A stretch of DNA of 64,000 bases from Leifsonia sp. PS1209 (GTDB taxonomy: Bacteria; Actinomycetota; Actinomycetes; Actinomycetales; Microbacteriaceae). The stretch covers positions 1,860,001-1,924,000 of the forward strand of contig NZ_CP051154.1 in the NCBI RefSeq assembly GCF_012317045.1, in the 5' to 3' direction. The notes below the pieces were generated by a model, which was not told the origin of the DNA, did not search any database, and was given only the letters and a program-made list of their open reading frames with translations. Position numbers and translations under genes: made by a program. Within the stretch, counting starts at the first letter, position 1; each line of letters begins with the position of its first letter. Below, piece after piece: positions 45,522 through 51,717 of this stretch.

Positions 45522-46178
45522 GTGAATTCTCCTGACGGTCTCCGCCTGGTCATCGCCGACGACTCCGTGCTGCTGCGCGAGGGCCTGGTGCGGCTGTTCG
45601 ACGAGGCCGGCTTCGAGACGGTCGGCGCGTACGGCGACGCGGACACCCTGCTGGAGTCGATCGGCTCGCTCGCGCCGGATGTGGCGGTGCTGGATGTGCG
45701 GATGCCGCCGACCTTCCGCGACGAAGGCGTGCGCGCTGCGCTGACGCTGCGGGCGACGCATCCGGAGATCGGCGTGCTGCTGCTGAGCCAGTATGTGGAG
45801 GGCACGTATGCCCAGGAGCTGCTGGCGAGCGGCCAGGGCGGCACCGGTTACCTGCTGAAGGACCGCATCGCCTCCCTCGACGAGCTGCGGGATGCGGTCA
45901 CCCGCGTGGCGGACGGCGGCACCGTCCTCGACCCGCAGGTGGTCCGCGAACTGCTCGTCCGCCGCACCGACCCGCTCGCGTCGCTCACCCCGCGCGAACG
46001 CGAGGTGCTGCAGCTGATGGCGGAAGGCAGGACGAACGCCGGGATCGCCCAGCGCCTCGTCATCGGGGTGGGCGCCGTCGAGAAGAACGTCACCGCGATC
46101 TTCCAGAAGCTGGGCTTGGAGGACTCCGGAGACGACCACCGCCGGGTGCTCGCGGTGCTGGCCTTCCTGCAACGCTGA
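45522..46178 (+). CDS. NarL/LuxR-family response regulator
   Basis: A 218-residue regulator with a receiver domain (LVIADDSVLLREGL; phospho-Asp in VAVLDVRMPPTFRDEG; Lys in GYLLKDRIAS) and a LuxR-type helix-turn-helix (LTPREREVLQLMAEGRTNAG; GAVEKNVTAIFQKL). The VRMPPTFRDEG insertion is typical of regulators paired with putative-sensor kinases. It pairs with the kinase at 43986. The start is the GTG at 45522, with a leaderless box. Confidence 0.92.
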   Translation: MNSPDGLRLVIADDSVLLREGLVRLFDEAGFETVGAYGDADTLLESIGSLAPDVAVLDVRMPPTFRDEGVRAALTLRATHPEIGVLLLSQYVEGTYAQELLASGQGGTGYLLKDRIASLDELRDAVTRVADGGTVLDPQVVRELLVRRTDPLASLTPREREVLQLMAEGRTNAGIAQRLVIGVGAVEKNVTAIFQKLGLEDSGDDHRRVLAVLAFLQR

Positions 46179-46248
46179 CCCTTGCCGCGCGCGGGCGGGA
46201 ACACCAGAATGTAGGCACTTCGATCCATCGACGAAAGCAGGTGCCACA

Positions 46249-46461
46249 ATGGCCGGATTCGACGACATCACCAGCAAGGCCAAAGAGTTCCTCGACAGCG
46301 ACCAGGTCAAGAACGCCCTCAAGAGCGAACAGGCCGAAGACATCAGCGACAAACTCCTCGACGGCGTCGCCGACGCGGCCAACAAGGTCACCGGAGGCAA
46401 ATTCGAGGGCCAGATCGACGGCGCCCGCGACGCCGCCGACAAGGCGGTGGGGACGGAGTAG
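46249..46461 (+). CDS. MT0933-like antitoxin family protein
   Basis: A 70-residue highly charged helical protein beginning MAGFDDITSKAKEFLDS, resembling the short MT0933/Rv0909 antitoxin family. Repeated Asp-Lys helices (QAEDISDKLLDGVADAANKV; GARDAADKAVG) suggest a mostly disordered, DNA- or partner-binding protein. In Mycobacterium the partner toxin is adjacent; here the next gene is a zinc-ribbon P-loop protein, not a recognisable toxin. It may be an orphan stress protein. AAAGCAGG precedes the ATG. Confidence 0.65.
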   Translation: MAGFDDITSKAKEFLDSDQVKNALKSEQAEDISDKLLDGVADAANKVTGGKFEGQIDGARDAADKAVGTE

Positions 46462-46570
46462 TCCCCGCGGTTTCCGTGCGAGCGGCCGTTCCTCTGCGGG
46501 GGAGCGGCCGCTTCTGCGTTGTGCGTGGGTCGCTGAGCGTTGTCGTGTGGAGGTGCACGAACATGGGTGC

Positions 46571-47194
46571 ATGGCGATGGTGTGCGTGCAGTGCGGGAGT
46601 TATGGCCGGGGGAGCGTAACGGGTCGCGTTGTCGTGTGCGACTTCTGTGGCGCGGAACGCGAGCGCCCTGACCTGCCGTTTCTGGTCGTGACGGGCGTGC
46701 CTGCGTCGGGAAAGTCCCTCGTCTGCGCGGCGCTGGCCGCTGCTTCGGGTGTGCTGGCGCTGGATGGGGACACTCTTGCATCCGGCGCGCACGCCGTCGC
46801 CGACGGCCGCCGCGACTACCTGGCGTTCTGGGCCTATCTGTGGCAGCTCGGCCTCGAGATCCAGGACAACGGACTCATCCCTGTCCTCTGCGGAGTCGCC
46901 CTCCCCGAGCAGGTGCTCACCACCCGGATGGAGGCATCCGTCCCCGTCCACTTCCTGGCTCTGACCGCCGACGAAGCGACGATCCGCGCCCGGATCATCG
47001 GGAGGCCCGGTAGTAGGAAAGGAATCGACGTCGACCGTCACGTCGCCCTGAACGAGGAGTTGCGGCAGTCGCGCGTCGGTGCGCCCGACACGCTGACCGT
47101 GCTGGACACCACGTCGTGGGATCGCGAGGCGACGGTAGCAGCTGCCCAAGAATGGTGCGCGGCATTCACAGCCCCGGATGCGGCCCTTCAGTAG
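46571..47194 (+). CDS. Zinc-ribbon P-loop ATPase (AAA/kinase-like)
   Basis: A 207-residue protein with an N-terminal zinc ribbon (CVQCGSYG then CDFCGAE) directly before a P-loop domain: FLVVTGVPASGKSLVCAALA, then LALDGDTLASGA and a lid region TIRARIIGRPGSRKG. The fold resembles shikimate/gluconate kinase-type small-molecule kinases. The start could also be the GTG at 46553. It follows the antitoxin-like gene by 109 bp in the same direction; a link between them is speculation. Confidence 0.7.
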   Translation: MAMVCVQCGSYGRGSVTGRVVVCDFCGAERERPDLPFLVVTGVPASGKSLVCAALAAASGVLALDGDTLASGAHAVADGRRDYLAFWAYLWQLGLEIQDNGLIPVLCGVALPEQVLTTRMEASVPVHFLALTADEATIRARIIGRPGSRKGIDVDRHVALNEELRQSRVGAPDTLTVLDTTSWDREATVAAAQEWCAAFTAPDAALQ

Positions 47195-47203
47195 TGTGAC
47201 CGG
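47192..47203 (+). promoter_or_regulatory. Leaderless promoter -10 box overlapping a stop codon
   Basis: TAGTGT at 47192-47197 includes the TAG stop of the previous gene and stands six bases before the ATG at 47204. Confidence 0.45.
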
Positions 47204-47668
47204 ATGAACGTCGCCGTGGATGTCAGGATCGCCTCACCCTCCCAACTGGTCGACGTCGGCGCGCTGCGCTGGGATTCGCTGCTGGAGAACGGTGGCTCGC
47301 CGGACGAGTCGCGAGACGTCTTCTCCGAGCGGTTCGCGGAATGGGGCGGCGCCCACACGTCGACGCACACCTGTTTCGCCGCCGTCGCGTCCGACGGCAT
47401 CGTGATCGGGATGGCCTGGCTCGCCATCACACAGCGGGTGCCGAGCGCGCGTGCGTTCGATCGCGCGTCCGGCGACGTGCAGTGCGTCTACGTCGTCCCC
47501 GAGCTTCGGAACTCGGGCATCGGAGCACGGCTCGTGCGTGCCGTGCTCGAACGCGCAGCGGACCTCGGGCTGGAACGGGTCACGGTGCACTCGAGCGCCG
47601 GGGCCGTGCCGTTCTACAGACGGGCGGGGTTCGCCTCCGAGGACGTGCTGCTGCACGTGCGAGCGTGA
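47204..47668 (+). CDS. GNAT family N-acetyltransferase
   Basis: A 154-residue acetyltransferase. The acetyl-CoA-binding motif A is VQCVYVVPELRNSGIGARLV (R/Q-x-x-G-x-A form: RNSGIGA) and motif B is VTVHSSAGAVPFYRRAGF. Leaderless start. The substrate is unknown. It is the last ordinary chromosomal gene before the integration hotspot, whose first remnant begins 17 bp after its stop. Confidence 0.88.
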   Translation: MNVAVDVRIASPSQLVDVGALRWDSLLENGGSPDESRDVFSERFAEWGGAHTSTHTCFAAVASDGIVIGMAWLAITQRVPSARAFDRASGDVQCVYVVPELRNSGIGARLVRAVLERAADLGLERVTVHSSAGAVPFYRRAGFASEDVLLHVRA

Positions 47669-47685
47669 CGCGGAAGCCGGAATCA

Positions 47686-47700
47686 GAGGGGATGACGGGA
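47686..47700. other. Remnant of tRNA-Gly 3' end (decayed att site)
   Basis: These 15 bases are identical to the plus-strand sequence at the 3' end of tRNA-Gly (51321-51335) and to the duplicate at 49006-49020; identity stops after GACGGGA. It is read as the outermost, oldest att end of the hotspot. Confidence 0.55.
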
Positions 47701-47718
47701 CTTCACCAGTCAATTGCT

Positions 47719-47750
47719 AGGAGGTAGCGGGTTCAAGCCCCGTTACTCAC
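47719..47750 (+). pseudogene. Displaced 3' fragment of tRNA-His
   Basis: Thirty-one of 32 bases match the 3' part of the tRNA-His gene at 13363-13438 (variable loop, T-arm, and acceptor strand TACTCAC), in the opposite genomic orientation and without the 5' half. The acceptor strand makes the His origin specific. Such fragments are left by elements that integrate at tRNA 3' ends. Confidence 0.8.
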
Positions 47751-47799
47751 GTCGCAGCCTGTGCCGAAGCTACCAGCGAGGTGTTGAGCTGAGGTATCG

Positions 47800-48849
47800 C
47801 TAGGGCGTGCTCCGCCACACGCTGGCCGAAGCTGCATCATAGAACGCGACCCGGAGCTTCTGGCCGCCGTTCGATCTGCGATGCTCCTGAATCTCCCGGG
47901 CGCGATCGACGACGCGCCTACCCGAACCGCTCTTCGGATCCCTGAGCGAGATGTAGATGGCCTCGACACTGCTCGTGTCCATGGCGATGCGATCGAACAC
48001 ATGATCGTCGTTCGACGACAGCGACGCGCCATGGATGAACAGCGCACCCCGTACTTGCGAAAAACGCGTCAGCGAATGTCGGAGGTACGGGCTCTTGTCG
48101 ATGCGGGCTTCCTTCTCTTCGCGCGTGCCTTCCGTCACCACAAGTGGATACTCGCCCTGGTCGAGTCGGGCACGTAATCCGTCGACGAGAGGGCCGTCGT
48201 TCCCGAAAGAGAGCTTTCTCAGCAGGTTGTCCTCGACGAAGAAATGGAGCGCGCCGTGCATGAAGAACACGCTCTGAGGCGTACGCGGCCGTGCTCTCCA
48301 GATGTGGCGTTGCTTATCGCGGGTCGATGGCCATCCGAAGCCGTCGGCCCGCGGGACCGCGATTCCGGGTGTCTCCTGATTGATTACCCAGTAGAGAAGC
48401 AGGTCGTAGCTGAGACTGAACAGGGTCGTGAAGCAGGAGAGGAATTGCCGCGCGCTGATGACCTGGTCGTGGCTGAGGGTTTGCGCGCGCTCCGGATGGC
48501 GCGCTGCGAGAGCGTCCGCCAGCCCGTTGCGTACAACGTCGGCATCGTCGTCGAACGCCGCAGCGACGTCGTCATCTCCGCCGTACAAACGCTGAAGGTT
48601 CGCCGCGGAGTGAAGCTTCTCGACGACGACCTCGAAGTTCGACGAGCCCACCGTCTCGAAGAGGGCTTCCTTAGGAACGGAGAGTCCAGCGAGCGATGCC
48701 TCCTGCGCAAGCGAGTCGTAGGCGAAGATCTGACGGTTGTAGTCCACGCTGAATCCGTTGCCGAGAAGCACGGAGCGCTCAGGATAGCGATTGTCGGCGT
48801 CGGCTATCGCCTCGCGAAAACTGTATAGCTCTTCCATGGCGTAAAACAT
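47800..48849 (-). CDS. DUF4917-like protein (SIR2/AbiH-like fold suspected)
   Basis: A 349-residue soluble protein that resembles the uncharacterised DUF4917 family. Near residue 28 it has VLLGNGFSVDYN, a Gly-rich turn like that of SIR2-like NAD-binding folds. SLSYDLLLYWVIN, VFFMHGALHFFVEDN and ALFIHGASLSSNDDHVFDRI follow, the order (NYDxL, HG, SxxD) seen in SIR2/AbiH-type defence effectors. Its GC is visibly lower than the chromosome's, and it sits between two tRNA-Gly att remnants. A phage-defence role is inference; TACAGA eight bases before the ATG may be its -10 box. Confidence 0.6.
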   Translation of the reverse strand: MFYAMEELYSFREAIADADNRYPERSVLLGNGFSVDYNRQIFAYDSLAQEASLAGLSVPKEALFETVGSSNFEVVVEKLHSAANLQRLYGGDDDVAAAFDDDADVVRNGLADALAARHPERAQTLSHDQVISARQFLSCFTTLFSLSYDLLLYWVINQETPGIAVPRADGFGWPSTRDKQRHIWRARPRTPQSVFFMHGALHFFVEDNLLRKLSFGNDGPLVDGLRARLDQGEYPLVVTEGTREEKEARIDKSPYLRHSLTRFSQVRGALFIHGASLSSNDDHVFDRIAMDTSSVEAIYISLRDPKSGSGRRVVDRAREIQEHRRSNGGQKLRVAFYDAASASVWRSTP

Positions 48850-49004
48850 ACCGATGATCTGTAACGAAATATGTCACTGGCTGTTGGTGTGTCGTAAATC
48901 GTGACAGTGGCGGTTCTCGACGGGTCTGGCCAGAGGTTGCAGCGTTGTCCCACGGATGCGGCGACGCGCGCGACGGGAAGAAACGCGACCGGCGAGGGAA
49001 GTAC

Positions 49005-49049
49005 GGAGGGGATGACGGGAATCGAACCCGCGTAATCAGTTTGGAAGAC
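49005..49049. other. attL: displaced 3' half of tRNA-Gly (45-bp direct repeat)
   Basis: Forty-five bases are identical to 51320-51364, the 3' half of the intact tRNA-Gly(TCC) including its anticodon. The 5' half is missing here and CCA is replaced by CCG. It marks the far end of the inserted element, where the original tRNA 3' end was pushed. Confidence 0.85.
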
Positions 49050-49136
49050 CAAACCAACTGCCCTCTCAAACCATATGAATTCGGGCCTGACCTGCTAGAA
49101 CTTCTTTTGAACCGAGCAAAGGTCAGCATACACGCG

Positions 49137-49165
49137 GGTACGAAATGGGCATGAAATGGGCACGG
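49137..49165 (+). repeat. Left arm-type repeat of the integrated element
   Basis: Two tandem AATGGGC units six bases apart, in a 29-bp block matching 51234-51262 at 24 positions. It lies 88 bp inside attL. Paired short direct repeats beside the core are the usual arm-binding sites of tyrosine integrases. Confidence 0.55.
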
Positions 49166-49203
49166 AAAGTGCACGCGCTCCTTTCTGATCGAGCCAGGGC
49201 GAG

Positions 49204-50199
49204 GTGCGTGACACGGTCAGCTCGATTCGATGGCTCAGCGCCGACACACCGGGTCTTCGCGAAGCTGGGTGCGGCATCCCAAACGCTATGTTCATGGCTA
49301 TGCAGCACACGCGCCCCGGTCGAGTCTTCACGCTCAGGTTTATCCCGCCAGCCCAGCAGACACTGCTCGACTCTCCAGAGGAGCACATTCTCAAAGCCGT
49401 CGCACCAGGGAGACGGGCGAACCGATATGGCCGCGAGTGGATCGTGGGTCAAACAGTGCTGGAGGTCGACGGCTCTAGCGCACCTCGTGTTCTTACCGGA
49501 AGAATCGGCTTCCAGGGCGAGTCCGGTACGGCCGAGATCTGGGACGACGAACTACAGGATTTTGTCCCGACTGCGATTCCTAGCGGACTAACCGCTCCCT
49601 TCGCGATCGACCTCGTGACCCTATCCGCGGCGATGCAGCCCAGAGGATCAGTCATCAAGATCAACTCCCTGATCGGAGCGTTCGAAGCGTTGCTGAACGC
49701 TGACGGGGAGCGTTGGCGTCTGGAGGGACTAAAGCGCCCGATGTCGCTTGCGGAGTGGAAAGAGACCGTGTCGAAGGTTGTCAGCGTCAAGTTCACGATC
49801 AGAGAGCCGAATCCCCACTATCACGGAGCAAGAGATCTCGAAGAGATCATGAATGACTTCGAGAGCGAAGTTATTCAGCTTGAGGCCCGAAATGAGAAGA
49901 AGGGCATCAACACGCAAGCTGACTTCCTTCTGGAGACCGAGGCGCACATTGGGAGAGGGTACGGCGAGGGTGAATATCATGGCGTGCGAGGTGAAGGGTC
50001 GGACGCTCATGAGACTGTGTACAGCACACGAGTCGGAGCGGAAGAAGAATCGGAAGAGGTCCCCGTGGATCCCGACACGGGGGAAGTACCGTCAGACGAA
50101 CTCCGTGGGGTTCTAGCGAAGGCTCAGCTAGGGGAGAACAATGACACGCATGGACAACGTGTCGAACGGCCTGAGACCGACCGACCGATCAGCCGATGA
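49204..50199 (+). CDS. Unrecognised soluble protein, first gene of accessory two-gene unit
   Basis: A 331-residue protein (about 300 if it starts at ATG 49288 or 49300; GTG 49204 follows AGGGCGAG). I do not recognise it. The first two thirds look like an alpha/beta domain (VFTLRFIPPAQQTLL; GREWIVGQTVLEV; TAEIWDDELQDFVP; VIKINSLIGAFEALLNADGE). A conserved-looking segment VKFTIREPNPHYHGARDLEE follows, then a long acidic tail (EEESEEVPVDPDTGE) to the C-terminus. There is no membrane segment or nuclease motif. Its last 59 bp overlap the 4-TM gene, so the two products probably act together. Confidence 0.6.
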   Translation: MRDTVSSIRWLSADTPGLREAGCGIPNAMFMAMQHTRPGRVFTLRFIPPAQQTLLDSPEEHILKAVAPGRRANRYGREWIVGQTVLEVDGSSAPRVLTGRIGFQGESGTAEIWDDELQDFVPTAIPSGLTAPFAIDLVTLSAAMQPRGSVIKINSLIGAFEALLNADGERWRLEGLKRPMSLAEWKETVSKVVSVKFTIREPNPHYHGARDLEEIMNDFESEVIQLEARNEKKGINTQADFLLETEAHIGRGYGEGEYHGVRGEGSDAHETVYSTRVGAEEESEEVPVDPDTGEVPSDELRGVLAKAQLGENNDTHGQRVERPETDRPISR

Positions 50200-50758
50200 T
50201 CCTTCTCGGCGTACGCTATTTCAGCGCGCGCAGAGCACCCGAGCCGGGGCGCTACTGCTCTCTTGGGACTTCGCCGTCGGGCTAGTTGTTGGCATAGGGC
50301 TTGGGCTGCTCGTCGCGCTCGTGCCAGCGTTGCAGGTGAATGGGTTCGCTTTCATGATCACGTTGTGCGGTATCGGCGCAGGTGTGGCGGCGCTAGTGCT
50401 GGCCCCGATGGCTATGCTGCTGTCCTCGATCAGCCCCGAGTTTCACCAACTGATCGAGCGGGTAGAGGGCGGGATTGCAGGCGTGCTTCTGCCGTTCAAA
50501 CAAGTGGCGATCGTGGCCGTAGGTGCCAGCGTGACGAGCCTCGTAGTGGCCGTACTAGCGCCACTCTCGACCACCACGGAGTGGTGGGCAATCTGGATTG
50601 CAGCCAGCGTTCCTATCGTGCTCTTGGTATGGTCAGTCGCCGGGTGCGTGCAAGTCACGAGCTACGTGATCGGAATGATCGAAAAGGATCGCAGGGTACG
50701 GAAGCTCGCTGGTCGAATGCAGCAAGCTAAACCTGGCTCGGGTGAACACGCAGCGTGA
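50141..50758 (+). CDS. Four-helix membrane protein, second gene of accessory two-gene unit
   Basis: A 205-residue protein with four predicted transmembrane helices (about 42-60, 65-90, 107-134, 141-167) and basic ends (RRTLFQRAQ; KDRRVRKLAGR) that should stay cytoplasmic. GGGGAGA lies five bases before the ATG, so it has its own strong ribosome site while overlapping the upstream gene by 59 bp. A soluble protein translated with a small 4-TM partner recalls the layout of RexA-RexB abortive infection, but I see no sequence similarity to claim. Confidence 0.65.
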   Translation: MTRMDNVSNGLRPTDRSADDPSRRTLFQRAQSTRAGALLLSWDFAVGLVVGIGLGLLVALVPALQVNGFAFMITLCGIGAGVAALVLAPMAMLLSSISPEFHQLIERVEGGIAGVLLPFKQVAIVAVGASVTSLVVAVLAPLSTTTEWWAIWIAASVPIVLLVWSVAGCVQVTSYVIGMIEKDRRVRKLAGRMQQAKPGSGEHAA

Positions 50759-50759
50759 G

Positions 50760-51053
50760 TTACTTCTCGGCTGCGCTGAGGTATCGATAGATCGTCGGTT
50801 CGCTCACCTTCAGCGTCTTGGCAATGTCTCGGACGCGGTGACCCTCGTCAGACATCCTCACCGCGGTCTGGGTTTGAAGCGAGTTGAGCGCGCGGGGGCG
50901 ACCGCCAACGCGTCCTTGTGCCCGAGCTTCAGCGAGTCCGGACCGCGTTCGGCGCTGGATGAACCGCCGCTCCATCTGAGCGAAGATGGCAAGGAAGCCC
51001 ATCATGGCCTCGCCCATGTCGGTGGTGCTGTCCACGCCGTCAGCGATGCTCAT
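50760..51053 (-). pseudogene. Serine recombinase, C-terminal remnant
   Basis: Ninety-seven codons keep only the end of a resolvase/invertase: the long E-helix (FLAIFAQMERRFIQRRTRSG), the hinge LAEARAQGRVGGRPRA, and a helix-turn-helix (RVRDIAKTLKVSEPTIYRYL). The catalytic N-terminal domain with its active Ser is absent, so it cannot recombine DNA. Its first recognisable residues (DGVDSTTDMG) start at the junction with the integrase remnant. The stop lies directly after the 4-TM gene stop. Confidence 0.85.
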
Positions 51054-51189
51054 CCTTCCACGTCGGATAGGTAGTCGGAGCCGTATGCTCCGTCCCGGCA
51101 GGTCCCACGTAGCGCGCCTGGTAGCGCCCGCTGGCTAGCTGGCGGATGCGTCCGCCCTCGGCTCGGTTCTCTCTCATTGGTCGTCCCAT
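51040..51189 (-). pseudogene. Tyrosine integrase, N-terminal remnant (49 codons)
   Basis: From the ATG at 51189 the frame reads GRIRQLASGRYQARYVGPAG followed by HTAPTTYPTWKDEHR and a stop. This is the beta-stranded arm-binding start of actinophage-type tyrosine integrases, which usually continues with a long core-binding domain. It is cut where the serine recombinase fragment begins. Its position beside tRNA-Gly is where such an integrase is expected. Confidence 0.7.
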
Positions 51190-51233
51190 ACCTGTCTATA
51201 CGGAGGTCGAGACCCGATTCACCGGCACCTACC

Positions 51234-51262
51234 GGTACGCAATGGGCACGCAATGGGCGCGA
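51234..51262 (+). repeat. Right arm-type repeat of the integrated element
   Basis: The 29-bp partner of 49137-49165 (24 identical positions), again with two AATGGGC units and in the same orientation, 57 bp from the 45-bp core repeat. Confidence 0.55.
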
Positions 51263-51318
51263 CCGCCTGGCTAGGCCCGGAACGGTGAAAGGAAGTGGCT
51301 GATCAGAAGCCGAATATG

Positions 51319-51392
51319 TGGAGGGGATGACGGGAATCGAACCCGCGTAATCAGTTTGGAAGACTGAGGCTCTACCATTGAGCTACATCCCC
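51319..51392 (-). tRNA. tRNA-Gly (TCC)
   Basis: Minus-strand cloverleaf: acceptor GGGGATG pairs with CATCCCC, D-arm AGCTCAATGGTAGAGC, anticodon loop TCTTCCAAA with TCC, T-arm GCGGGTTCGATTCCCGT, discriminator T, CCA encoded at 51319-51321. Its 3' half is duplicated at 49005-49049, showing it is the integration target. Confidence 0.95.
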
Positions 51393-51590
51393 GTTCCCAC
51401 TCTCGCGATGGGCACCAGAACATCGTAGTACAGGTTCGGACCCCGGTCCGACCGCCACGCGCGTGGCGGACCGCCGTGAGGGCTCTGGCGCGCGGCGGGT
51501 CATGGTCGTGCAGTAGACTTGCGCGTGGTCTTTCGCCCCCGACGGGTTTGTTCGTGTCGGGGTAACGGACCGGGCGGGTTGGCTAGAACC

Positions 51591-51668
51591 CGGGGCGTAG
51601 CTCAGCTTGGCTAGAGCGCCCGCTTTGGGAGCGGGAGGTCGCAGGTTCGAATCCTGTCGCCCCGACCA
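51591..51668 (+). tRNA. tRNA-Pro (TGG)
   Basis: Acceptor CGGGGCG pairs with CGCCCCG, D-arm AGCTCAGCTTGGCTAGAGC, anticodon stem-loop CCGCTTTGGGAGCGG with TGG, T-arm GCAGGTTCGAATCCTGT, and encoded CCA at 51666-51668. It precedes tig by 50 bp; a TAGACT box at 51512-51517 may be its promoter. Confidence 0.95.
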
Positions 51669-51717
51669 GTCATTTCCGACGAGACCATCGTTTCAATTAT
51701 CAGGAGAAGCCAACAAC

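Larger units (their letters stand above)
49005..51364. mobile_element. 2.3-kb integrated element at tRNA-Gly(TCC)
   Basis: The element is bounded by perfect 45-bp direct repeats (49005-49049 and 51320-51364); the right copy completes the functional tRNA. Inside are integrase-arm-like repeats near both ends, an unrecognised two-gene unit, the C-terminal end of a serine recombinase and the N-terminal end of a tyrosine integrase. With no complete recombinase it cannot move by itself. GC is visibly lower than the flanks, consistent with transfer. Confidence 0.8.

Noticed and set aside
46571..47194. Zeta-type toxin call for the zinc-ribbon P-loop protein
   Set aside because: It carries a zinc ribbon and lacks a recognisable epsilon antitoxin; small-molecule kinase features fit as well.
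49005..49049. A second functional tRNA-Gly gene
   Set aside because: The 5' half (acceptor strand, D-arm) is missing and CCA is lost; only the 3' half is present.
49204..50758. Direct identification of the gene pair as RexA-RexB
   Set aside because: Only the layout (soluble protein plus 4-TM protein) is similar; no sequence motif supports homology.
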